DNA of 64,000 nt from Loxodes magnus. Taxonomy: Eukaryota > Ciliophora > Karyorelictea > Loxodida > Loxodidae. This document shows positions 51,793 through 63,239 of the stretch, in pieces; position 1 is the stretch's first letter; the number at the start of each line of letters is the position of its first letter. Under the pieces are notes generated by a model, which had not been told where the DNA came from, did no database searches, and was given only the letters and a program-made list of their open reading frames with translations. The DNA is taken from assembly GCA_946699065.1 (NCBI GenBank), contig CAMPDV010000005.1, positions 744,001 through 808,000 of the forward strand, in the 5' to 3' direction. A program made the position numbers and the translations under genes.

Positions 51793-52591
51793 TCAAAACC
51801 GGAATTTGAAGCAAGGAGACTAGGTTAGCATTCTTTTAGTTAAGCATACTAACTAATTATCAGATTGATCTTGTTTTTCATAAAATCTTAAATTATAGAT
51901 GAAATTTGTTTCTGGAGGCTTGTTATATTTAACTAAATTTCTGTATCCTATAAATTATTCTAGCTCATTTTAGCTCATCGATCTTTTAATTTACTCTCTT
52001 TAATCTTTTCGATATCTTCGAGAAAAAGTTATATTAGCATTTTTACTAATGTCTTCAGCTTCTCATTTAAGGACATTTATTTTATTAATATTCCTCTGAC
52101 TTTCTTTGGCATTTTTAAGTTTTGTTAAATCGTCTTAAAAGTTCGATGTTTCATGCGTAAATTCACATTAATGCAGATTTTAATTAATAGCAAATTACTT
52201 TTTTCTAATCTTCTTTTCCTCTGCAGGATGTAATTGGTTTATCTTTAAATTAGATTAAGCATTTTTATTAGAAACTATTTTATTTCTAAATTAATAATTA
52301 CCTAAATCTGTTAACTATTATATCTGTCTTATCCTTTGAGTAGGCTTTTTCACCTTTAATGCATAAAAAATAGCAATTCTAGTCTGTCTACTTATTTTTC
52401 CAAAGTTTCTAGCCTTATTGACTACAAATTCTCTTTCCAATTTAGCTCTGATCATTTTGATTACAATCTTAAGTATGATTTAGTAACTCTTTCATTCCAA
52501 CAGGAGATTTTAACCTATTTTGTCTTAGTTTTTATTCTTTATCTTCTTCCTTAATCCTAACTTTCCTATCTACTTATTAATTTCCTTGCAT
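51793..52591 (-). CDS. Small basic Lys/Asn/Gln-rich protein with one tiny intron
   Basis: ATG at 52591 (MQGNQQVDRKVRIKEEDKEQ) to TGA 51793-51795. Start and stop are in different frames, so one intron with length 1 mod 3 is needed. The best candidate is 52446-52464 (19 nt), giving 259 residues and a low-GC3 reading ('LEREFVVNKARNFGKISRQT'). A 16-nt GT-AG candidate at 52286-52301 would also restore the frame. The downstream part is charged and helical ('NAKESQRNINKINVLKWEAE', 'RRYRKDQREQIKRSMSQNEL') and ends 'CFKFRF'. No family recognised. Confidence 0.55.
52446..52464 (-). other. Candidate 19-nt intron
   Basis: On the minus strand GTAATCAAAATGATCAGAG. It is preferred over the GTAATTATTAATTTAG alternative at 52286-52301 because the frame between the two sites then has lower third-position GC. 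The alternative looks more canonical as an intron. Confidence 0.4.
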
Positions 52592-53836
52592 ATTTATTAG
52601 TAATAACTTTTAACTTACAATCTATGAAAATAAGCAAACTCCATTTAAATCATTTATATATTATTTACCTTAACTTTCATGCTTCTTATCAACTCTTGCT
52701 AGTTTCCGAGTATTAAATCTATTTATTTCCTTAGTATACTCATTTAATATAATTTGTAACTTTAAGTTCTAATCTTTTTTGCTTATTTAGATGTGGCTAT
52801 ATGTTGATTATAGAAAATATCATAGTTTATTGATAATTCTTTAATTTAAAGGTTATTATAAAAAGTAAGTTATATAAAGCTCTGTGATATAAATGGTGTA
52901 TATACTATTACTAATAAGGTTATTTCATAATGCTAGCTTACTTATTTACTTACTTATTTAATTTTCTTTAATTATGCTCCCATTTAGCAATTATAAACTC
53001 TATAAAGTCTTTAATTTATTTTGGCATTTTAGTGTTGTATTAATCAAGAAAAATAATCTTTAGCATGTTTAGAAATAGAAATAAATGCTTAGTACTAATA
53101 AATATTAATCCTTTTAATTAATCTAAATAGCAAAACACTTGTCTAACTCTACTTTACCAAACCAAAAGTTGTAAGTTCTTTATATAATTTTACTAAGATA
53201 AAGTAAATAATGATATTTATCTCTTTAAAACAACATCAATTTTTAACTATTTTCAACGTTCTATTAATATTTGAAACTAAAGTCATATTATTACTTTAAG
53301 TATTTCTTACAATCAGTACTAAGCTATTAAATATTAATTTATTACTAAAACGTGTCAGTTTGATTAATAACAAATAGTTATAAAAGAAACAATAGAGCAA
53401 TTATTTCCATAATTATGTCTTTACTTTTTATAATTTAAATATGATTATGTGATTGAGTAATGAAAGGCCTTTAGTTCTTCAAACTCCTATTAGTTTTTTA
53501 TTCTTCAATCAATTAGTTGTATGAAGGAATGCCTAATTAATTTAGATTAGATTATTAAATCTTAAACTTTAAACTTTTTTCTTTCCAGAGTTAGAAATTT
53601 AGAAAACTTTAATTTTAATTGATTTAAGCTTTTCCTTTAAATGACTAATAAAGGCAAGGTTTAGAAATGATGATATAGATATTTGAGAAGACTTTTAAGT
53701 GTCCTAACTTTTAACAAGAATTAATTTGAAAGATAAAAGGATCATAGAAAAGAAGCAGGAGATAAGAATAAAAGTATTTAGATTTAAATAAAAATGATTA
53801 AATTAAAAGAGCATAATAGATATAAGAATCATATAA
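52592..53836. other. AT-rich intergenic spacer
   Basis: Between two minus-strand genes, with the promoter of the preceding gene at its left end. No gene or RNA gene is supported. Confidence 0.6.
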
Positions 53837-56800
53837 TCAAGATTTTTATTCTTCATTCTCTTCATTATTTATCTTGATAGTTCCTTACTTCTATGAAATT
53901 TTGTCCTATATTATTTGTACGTAGGAATTATTAACTGCTTTAAGATCTTCGCATGAAATATGACTGAGTTTTTCCCAAAATAGAGGTTCCTTGTTAGAAA
54001 TATCTGCCGTGACGATATCAGGATTTTCTTCTTTTAAAGTGTTAAGATATTTGACAAAATCTTCTTTATTTGAAATATATTCCCAAAGCTCTATATTTTC
54101 TTATAATGTATTCAAAATCCTTAACCTTAGCTTTATAATCGCATCTAGATGCTTCTAAATTATTTCCCAATTACCCAAAACAAGCTTTATCTAATCAGTT
54201 TATAATTTGCTCCATATATTTGTTAAAGCCATAGCAGCATTGATTCCTGCATATTCTACATCATGCCTAATAAGAGAAAGAAGGAAATTAACGATTGGAG
54301 TTAGATTTTCAGAAACTTTGATTTATCCGCTTGTTTACTGATTGAGCAGAATAGCGCAGTAAAGATGGAAATCTCTTGTTGATCTTTTAAACATATTGTT
54401 GATTATAATAAGAACTGAGTCTGTTCCTTCTGAGATTAGGTACATAAATAAGATACTAATAAGGTTTTATGTAAACATTAAGTGAGCGAAGTTCTTACTT
54501 AAAGCTGCTAGGATGCACAAAAGCTTATTTTTGAAGTCACTGTCTATCTCAAGCAAAGTAACTATTCTCTGGATCACTATTTTAGCCAAGTCTTGCCTCT
54601 CCAAATCAGCTATACAAGCCCATTTATAAAATATATCGATAGCCAGTTCATTGTTATCTATTTCTTTAAGCAATGTTGTTAGATATTAGTTAAAAACTGC
54701 GTTGTCATCCCAGAAAGTTTCACAGTCAAGTTGTTACCTAAGAAACAAATGAGTAATAGTAAAAATGGAAGCGTTTTTAAGTTCAGAATCTTCAGTCATT
54801 AAAGAATCATGAGAAAATTTAATAATTTTAGCCAGAAATTCACTATCAACAAAAGATTTGAAGGTCTAAGTATAATCAACTTAAGCTAAGCTTCTTTGAA
54901 GTAATCATCTGCTTTCTGGTTCAACATTGTTCATTAACTTTTGTAATTCTTCTTTGCTATAAATATTCTTAAGCCTACAACAGTTTTCAATAGTCTTGTA
55001 CAGCAAAGTTGTAAATTCTTTGTTGTTTTGGAACTAAACTAAGTGACTGCTCAGCTACATTTCTCCAAAAAATTTAGCGAATATCTCTAGTTTACTAAGG
55101 CAATAAATTCCAGAAATCCAGTCTTTGAGGCTTTATTAACTAATAGCTTGTTCAGCCATATACTTAGGAATGCTTTTTAAGATTTCTTAAATTTCTTCTA
55201 GAGTTTACCTCAATATTTCACGGCCTCGCTAATATATAGTTGATAAAAAATGTTTAACATTGTAATCAGTCTAAATGGATTTAGATACTTTTTAGTCAAC
55301 ATCATCATCTTCTCAGACTTGCAATTGAAGCTAAGCTGTGATTATTCTAAAAGCAGAAGCAGAAATTTCCATTAAATCATTTGCAACTTAAATTAGTTTT
55401 TCGTTCTTCTGATTTTTACTTTGTAGATGCTTAAAGGCTAGTTGAGCTGAACCTTTAATCAAAGAGATGAAGTTAATTTTAAGCAGCATATGGATGTTTT
55501 TCTAATTTTATGAAACTTTCTCCAAAAGATAGCATATATGTGCACATGTTTCCAGGACAATAACTTGATTTTCTCCCTATAAAAGAGAAATATTCGCAAA
55601 CTGAGTCTGTTTCGAAAGCTAATTTAAAATGAAGCTAGACATAGACATCTCTTATTTTTGAATAGCTTATTTAAGTACTTTAGCAAGTATTTTGATTAAC
55701 TAAATTGCTTACTAGTTTTTCTAAGAAAACTGATTCACTATTGAGTCAACTATGTCTTATCTTCTAATTATCGTATATAATGCTCTAAGAGAATTATCAT
55801 ACTTAAAATCTTTTTGGTTGTTTAGAGAAATTAGCTTAGCACAAAGCAGTGAGAATTAGTCAGCTTCTAAATGTTCCCATATTGAATCAAGCAAAGGATC
55901 TAGCAATAAGCAAGCTAAATTTTAGAATCTAGTTAATAGTTAGGGAGATATATTCTAAAACACGGTTTGCTCATTCAATATATTCATAAAGATGTTGAAC
56001 AGTTACTCAGGCAACTTTCTTCCAAAATAAACCAAATTCAAAAATCCAGCTATGCTATTGGAAATAGTTTCTATATCTTATGATAGCATTCCCTTCAGAA
56101 AAAGTTTTTCTAATTCTTCATGGGTAAAGTTTTGTATTAAGTTATTACTCTCAGCTAGACTGTTTGATAGGATTAAGATTAGAGGTCTAATTACATCACT
56201 TACTTTTTAGTCTTATGAAGATTTGAAATAGGTTACTAATTATTTACTAATGCTTTCCATGTTTAAGAGTAATGGAAAATAGCTTAAAATGGATAGCATA
56301 AAGCTCTATATAAGAACTTGGGATTCCTTTTGCTTCCATGTGTTTACATATGACATAAACTTGTTATTGCCTTCTTGCTGAGTCTTTTAGCTTGATTCTG
56401 TTCTCTATTGAACTATTTTAAATATCTCCTATACACTATCTTAAGCCCATTAGATTTCTCTAGCCTTTTTATGCTGAATTATGTTAGCAAAAGTACACAA
56501 AGCTTCTGCAAGAATTTCATTAGTTTAGCTATTTCTAATGGTTTCGAGAGCAAATTTCAAAGCTTCATCGTAATATTTATGATCTTAGTCAGTGTAGAAT
56601 AAGTGACTTAAAAATTTGCAAACCCATCTTTATCTTGTTTTTCCTTATTCCAAAATTGCATTTAGCATCTTTGAAGAGTTTGACATATTTAAAAATTCAG
56701 AGTGTTTAGACAGATGAGTCAAAATTTTGATTATCTTTTCGAAAAGTTCCTAGGAGAGTTTGCAAGAAGTGATTTAGTCTTAAACTAATTACAGAAACTA

Positions 56801-59800
56801 AGTCTGAAACAATGATTGAGTAAACACCTCATTACTAGCTAGATCCTCGAATATACTAAATGCTTCCTCTAAAATTTCATCATTATCCAGATTTTTATTA
56901 AAGATTTCAATAGCTTTCTGTACTGTATACTTTAATATTTCTCCTTTATTGTTTTTACCTTAATTTTCTGGAGAGTTAGTAATATAAGTCATTATTGCTT
57001 TCAGTACGTAAAGTTAAGATAAAGGTTGAGAACTGGTGTCAATTAATGTTGTCAAACCTTTCATTAGTCCTGTGTAGTCTTCCATCATTTTCAGGTTTTC
57101 CTAGTTAAAAGATATATTTACTAAGCCTATCAAACAGTTCTGCTTTAGCTCTTATGAATATCCAGGATCTTGTGATATCTCTTTAAGTAGTTCAAAGACT
57201 CTCTTTTATATTAAAATTTAATGAGTTTACTTGGAGTAGCTTAAGTTTGCGAAGATTAGCATAATGATGTCAGGAATCAGAGGAGATTTGGAGAAAGTGT
57301 TAAACAACATAATTAATCTCTCTATAGTACCTTACTAGCATATTATTTCATGACTATTAGCATTACAACTCATATTTCCTAAGTATCTCAAGCACACTTT
57401 TATCACACCTAAATTATTTTCTGCTTATATCAATCCTTGAAGAATCTATGAAAGTAACTCATCTTCTATCATTTAATTTTACTGTTCGGTAATGGTAGCT
57501 AGATTTGTTAAGAACGTTATAATCAGTTCTTAAAAGGAATCCTAGTAAGTATTTAAAAAAGTACTCAGTAGAGTTATGTCTGTCATTGCAGCTAGTTCAG
57601 TAAGGTAAGCATTACTTTTATAGGACAGGTTTACTAAGCACAAAATAGCAGTCATTCTTTCTTCTTAGTCGTTTAGACTTTCAAACAGTTGCTAAATTAA
57701 TAATGGCCATTTAATTATTTGATAGCAATTATCTTCATCAGTTGATAACTTGCTAAGAACAAAAAATACTTAATGCTTAAGTTTAGTGCCGGGTAGAGTT
57801 AAAACTCTATCACCTAACAAATCAATGAATTGGTTTACTAGATCTCTGCAATATTTCTCTATGTCACAACTTATTAGATTGGCGAAAAGCTACAGACAAG
57901 ACATTACTATAGGACTTTCTCTTGCTTAATCAGCACTCGCAGTTCAAGTAAGCTTTAATATTTTCTCAATCGTTTCTCTATCAGGCATACTACAAATTTT
58001 ACCTGATTTAAAAGTTAAGTTAGCAATAGTTACAATTGTTAGAGCAAATGTGCTATCATCATTCTTAGTTTTGATATACTAGCACAGATGGATCATTAAA
58101 TCCATATTCAGTAAACTTATTCTAATTTTTTCGTTCTTTTGCTTTTCACCATTACATGTTAGGGAATGCAGAACACATAAAACTGCTAGATTTATTTAAT
58201 CGTCTAAAGAGTCGAAATGAGCAATAGACTATACTAAATTCTCAATTGTAGCATTACTGATTATGGTGACTTAAAACTCTTAACTCAACGAAAGATTAGC
58301 CATAAGTTTAAAGATCTCTCTTTTGATAATTTCATTAGGTGTAGTTACCATGCTCAAGATTTCAGTTATATTTTTATGGACTAGTATTTAACTACACATT
58401 TCTTAATCTTAACTTAAGTTAGCTAACATTACACAGCAAGGAATCACTACTAGATAACTATAGCTGAGGTTTAGATATTCCCATATTATCTGTAATACTC
58501 CGGATTGTTAGAAAGCTTTAAAATTTTGTTCATCAAAGCTTAAATCACAGAGGATTTGAATTTTAGATATCATATCCTCCTCACTTCCATCAATTTTAGC
58601 CAAAACTTCGATTGAAGCATCTTTTGGATCTGCTAATTATCTCCTCCCGAATTCTGTTTGACTTAGAAGTTCAAGAGCATGCAAGCATTCAGAGTATAGA
58701 TGTTTGTATCCCTTAGCTAAGATACTAATCAAAATTTTATGACCTTTTTCTTATAAAATTTATCTATGATTTGACTATTCAGCTAAGACCAATCTGCATA
58801 TAGTTGTATGAATATATCCATGAACAGTTTCATCTACCAAACTCGATTCAAACATTGTTTTCAAAATGGTGATGATTTTCATATCTAATAAAGTTCTATG
58901 AAGGCTTTCTGTTCTAACCATATTCATAAGAAATACACTAATATATCTCTTTTCTCTATTAGTGAGTTGTTTTTTGCAGAAATTCAAAACAGTTTATATT
59001 ACTTGATGCTATACTATAATTGATTAAGCTTCTTTACTGTCACTAAGATCACTAATACAAAATAACCCAATCAGTTAGCAATCATTGTTATTGGTTTATA
59101 AAGCTTTTTGTATTAAGTCGCAAATACTAACTAAATGCTCTTTATCTAGTTCAGTTTTAGCACAAATAAGGTTACTCATAACTTTTAATGCTTCTCTCAA
59201 GGTTCTTTCATCTCTAGTGTTCCCCTTTTCTAATATTTATTTTACTGTTTTTTTAGTCAATAAATCATTTAAGTCCGAATGCTTTTCGCTCAGATTTGCA
59301 AAGCATCTACATGCAATATAAGTAAAAAAGTCTTCATTATAATTGATAAATTCAAGAAGCAAATCAATGCCTTTATTTTGAATAAATTAAGTTTGCATTT
59401 ACTTTGCAATGGCTAACATATTGGATAAAGCTAAAGCTATTTGTCTTTTAGAACTTACATCAGTGGATTTTATTTTTTCTATCATTAAAAAAATTATATT
59501 CTCGTCCAAAATCTCTTATCTGCATTCCTTTCTGATACTCAATCCAGCTAAGCAAGTAGCTATGTGTCCATATATTTCAGACTCCTCAAAAACTATAGTT
59601 GCAAATAGCTTTATTAATACACTTGTAAACCCTTTTTTGGAAAGCTTTTCTAGATTTTTTTAATTACTTGCTAGATTAGCAACTAAAAAGCAAGTGTACT
59701 TGGTTAGCTTTTTATCTTAAATTTTGTTTGTTAAAATTTTTATAAACGTAGTTATTTCAGGTTCCTTGATCAAGCTTTCATGATGTACTGGATCAGTTGA

Positions 59801-61126
59801 TATATTACTTAAAGCAATTGCTGCACTTTGCTGGATCTCTATTTCATAATTTTCGTTGTTATCCAGTACATGAATTAAAGGCTTTATTGACCAAAATGTT
59901 TTGTTTTAATTGTGAAATTTAGGGTTAGAAGACAAATTAGCTACTCCAATTACAGCATATCTCACTGTTTTTTCATCAGGAGATCCAGTTTATTTTAATA
60001 AAAACCCAGTTACGTCTTTTTCAAATAGCTGTGGCTAGTATTTAGTATTTCAGCTGATGTTACTAATGAATCTGCATGCTTCCCTAATAATCTTTATCTT
60101 CTTGCAGTTTTTTATTATTTCAAGGTTGGCGTTTAGAGCTCCTGCCTCTGAATTTAGCTCAATCAGTTTTTTATGAGTTTTAATATGTTCGCTCAACTAA
60201 GCTAAGCAGAAAGTAGCATCTTTAACGATATCCTGATTTTGAACGTTTGTGAGTTAGATGAGTAAGGTAACATACTTTGTCTTACTGAAAAAAGTGTAAT
60301 TTTCTTTGGATTTAAGAAGAAGCTTTAGAATTTTAACCAAATGCTCCATTATTTAAGAGTTTTCTCCACAAGTATTATGGATAACTATAAGCCTTCCATT
60401 TAGATTTAATTCCAGTAACTTTTGATGGTATTTCGGTTCGCGAAGTAGATGCTAAATACAGAGTAAAGCATTATGTATTACATTTATTTGAGTGCTGCAA
60501 AGACTACGCAAAATAGGCTCCACACATGCATCTTGCATTATAATTTCTCTCATTTGAACATGGCAAGAGGAATTTTCGCTCACTAGTGTTGCTACTAAGC
60601 TTAGAATATAGCCTTAATACTCTTACGCTGCGTTATCTAATAAATTAACGACTGAAAATTAAGCTATAAAAATGAATTTGTCTGTATATTTCTTTTTATC
60701 TTCAGGACACTCAGTTCCAGCTGCAAGTTTACTTAGAGCTTCAAGAGCATAAGTTAAAATAGTAGTTTCTTCACGATTTGATATCAATTCACAAGTGAAC
60801 TTTATAGTACCAGCAAACTCGAGTATTTTCTTATGTGTATATTTATTAGTGCTTAGAGCTGCTAAGCACTAAGCTCCTAGTTTAGGGCATCTTTTATCTT
60901 TTGTATATCTTAACAAGGGAATAATTGTCCAGTCTACTATACCTTTTTCAACAACTCTTACTTGAGTATAAGGTTCAGAGCAATGGTTTACTAACAGATT
61001 CACTACTTCTTGATTAGACACTATTTAGCTAACATGTCGTACTGTTTTCAATCAATAAGCAAAATCTTAGAAGGAACTCTTAGCATTACTCGGCAAGTGA
61101 AGTTATTCAGTAACTTCGTTTTCCAT
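53837..61126 (-). CDS. Giant armadillo-repeat protein
   Basis: ATG at 61126 (MENEVTEQLHLPSNAKSSFQ) to TGA 53837-53839: 2,429 residues in one unbroken frame. Nearly the whole length is built of about 42-residue helical units with armadillo/HEAT hallmarks such as 'ALEALSKLAAG', 'VIGVANLSSNPKFH', 'AAIALSNIST', 'FLVANLASN', 'CRCFANLSEKH', 'VMLANLS' and 'IMLIFANLS'. Units are clearest in the N-terminal half and more diverged towards the C-terminus, which ends in an acidic tail (NEENEEQKS). There is no kinase, TPR or transmembrane segment. Armadillo solenoids are protein-binding scaffolds; large ones occur in ciliary and vesicle-trafficking machinery. The partner is unknown. It is the longest fully contained gene here. 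Confidence 0.85.
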
Positions 61127-62234
61127 TGAATGAAATATATAAATAAAATAATTAAAAAAGGGAAAAACTTAATGAAATCTGATATAGTGTTTGATATCTT
61201 TCTATTAGTTAGTAACTTAGAGCTTCTAGTTTAATTCATTAATACTTATTATTATATACTTTAAGTATTTGCATATCAATTTATCAAAATAGCTAGAATA
61301 GAAACTTTTACTTAGAATAAATGCATTAGAGCCAACTTAGATCTAGAAGTTTGATTACTTAAGAACTTAGTAAAATAAAACTCCCTGATAGATATAAAAT
61401 CTCTCCTTTTAAGCAAAGTTCTTGCTTATAAAAATAATAAGCATAGCAATGTAGTTAGTTTAATAATTTAGAATTAAAAATAATTAATATCTAATAAATA
61501 AGATAACTTTATATCTTTCTCTTCTTAAGTTTCACTACACTTTAATACTAGCTTTATTTTTTACTTCTTATAAGTTTAGACTGTATATAAGATATTTATA
61601 TTATTAGTTTAAAGTATTAGGTATAATAATCACTAGAAGCATAAGTTCTAACTATGATATGCATTAATAATATCTGAATGAATAGCTTTTTTCTATTAAA
61701 AGTTTAAATGGTAAGATTCATATTAAATATAAAATTGCTATATAATATATAATGCATAAAGTTTAGCTTTACTTGTATAATTATCTTTTTAGAAAACTAT
61801 CTAAATACTTTATTCACTGATATGCTTAAGTAACTTTCACTAAAGTTATATTTATGTTATATCAATTCATTAAACTTATAGTGGTATTTCTCATCAACTA
61901 ACTAAGTTATTATTTAAATTTATTAATAATAATACCTTTTTTAAATGTTTATTAACTTAATTTTCTAAGTAAAAGAACTAAAATTTTGGAAATACAGTGC
62001 TGATCATGGTAAATTAGGATTATAGATATTAATTAAATAATTAGACTTGCTTTATAATACATAATCCATAATTAAATCCTTTGTTTTTATCTACTTTAAT
62101 CATAATTATCTCATTTGGTAGTATTTACTTAAATCTAAAATTTATAGCTGATAATTTAAATTTCAAAGGTTGTTTGTTAGGCAAATTCTTAACTTATTAA
62201 ATTTATTCATGCACGTTCAATATAGTAAGCATAG
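61127..62234. other. AT-rich intergenic spacer
   Basis: Upstream of the armadillo gene. Very low GC, and no supported gene or repeat family up to the target-site duplication of the second retroposon. Confidence 0.6.
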
Positions 62235-62248
62235 CAATACTATGGAAT
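62235..62248. repeat. Target-site duplication, left copy (element 2)
   Basis: CAATACTATGGAAT is identical to 63226-63239; neighbouring bases differ, so the repeat is exactly 14 bp. Confidence 0.85.
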
Positions 62249-62305
62249 GAATGAATAATAATAATATTAATTTTGAGTTTTCCGTTTTAGGGATTTCCAA
62301 CCCCG

Positions 62306-63216
62306 TCAGGAGTACAGCAGTTCATGCTCCCTGCTGTTAAATATAAATGTTTGGGACGTCCAATTTTAGCGAGATTGGGAACTCGGGTTTCACCAGGTTT
62401 TCCTTCCTTTTACTTGATATGGTTCCATCTTGATCTTGTATATTGAACCATCCGGGTTGCAATACATTCTTTTCATTCTTGCTTCTTCTTTTTTCTTCTT
62501 TTGTTGTTCTTTTATCCAATAGTTTCTTTATTTCTATTAGAATTTCTAACACTTCCGATAAGGATATCATACGCTTCCACAGCAGAAACATTTCTTTTTT
62601 ATTTTGAATTATTTCCATTGATTTGTTTGCTCTTTCTAGGCTTCGATTTCCATTTGTATAGCTCCAGTTTCGCTTTACTCTTTCTTAAAAGTTTACAATT
62701 TCTCTTCTACTTTTCCGAGTCTGTTATCCAGTTCAGTCTGTTTCTAAAGCTAATTTTAGGATTCGTTAGTCTGACTTTGTGAGATATTCCAAAAGGCGTT
62801 AAGATCTCATTCCTAGGACATAAGTCTTGACTTAATTCCTTCTGCTAGGTCTAGCTTTGCCATCAGCATATCATTGTCCTTCTTCAATCTCTTGACCTCT
62901 TCCTGGAGGTTCAGTACCATTTTGATGAGCTACTCCACGCTCATCTGGCCAGAAGGATTGAACTCTGGTACCTCATGATGGAGAACATGTTTCATCTGTT
63001 TCCTCGGTTTCTCTTTTGAGATTGGAGTTTCCGTGTGTATATTCTTCAAGGTTGGCTTCCGTTCGTTTTGTTAGATTCCAAATTGTTAGTTCAGTGTTGG
63101 TTAAGGTTGTGATAGAGAAGAATGTTAAGATTATTAAGACTTGGCTTCTTGCTTCCTCCCTTCCTTTTTGCTTAGGAAGAGGTGGTATAGAAGCCTGACT
63201 TTAAACCTTCAACCAT
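62306..63216 (-). CDS. Gag/ORF1-like coiled-coil zinc-knuckle protein, copy 2 (frame-shifted start)
   Basis: The main frame ends at TGA 62306-62308 and is open to the 5' end of the element. It carries 'EVPEFNPSGQMSVEQLIKMV', a coiled coil ('LQEEVKRLKKDNDMLMAKL'), a zinc knuckle (CFCCGSVWYPYRKC) and 'RMYCNPDGSIYKIK', each matching copy 1. The knuckle has Tyr where the family has the zinc-binding His, a one-base change, so zinc binding may be weakened. The only early ATG (63216, MVEGLKSGFY) is in the frame +1 to this one; a -1 slip at the A5 run near 63163-63167 would join them. Another frame change may lie near the 3' end, since the last about 50 codons no longer match copy 1. Confidence 0.65.
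62319..62344 (-). repeat. Short hairpin in the element-2 3' region
   Basis: ACAGCAG and CTGCTGT form 7-bp arms around a 10-12-nt loop near the 3' end of the element, at a place comparable with the hairpin of copy 1. The sequences are not alike, so shared function is only a suggestion. Confidence 0.35.
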
Positions 63217-63225
63217 TTTTTTATT

Positions 63226-63239
63226 CAATACTATGGAAT
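63226..63239. repeat. Target-site duplication, right copy (element 2)
   Basis: CAATACTATGGAAT abuts the A-rich 5' end of the minus-strand element. Confidence 0.85.

Larger units (their letters stand above)
62249..63225 (-). mobile_element. ORF1-only (half-LINE-like) retroposon, copy 2
   Basis: 977-bp insertion flanked by a perfect 14-bp direct repeat CAATACTATGGAAT (62235-62248 and 63226-63239). On the minus strand it starts with an A-rich leader and ATGG, encodes the same coiled-coil zinc-knuckle protein as the element at 24059-25022, and ends in AAAATTAAT plus ATT/ATTC repeats. Its GC is visibly higher than anything around it, which suggests a recent or foreign origin. No reverse transcriptase is present. 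Confidence 0.8.
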
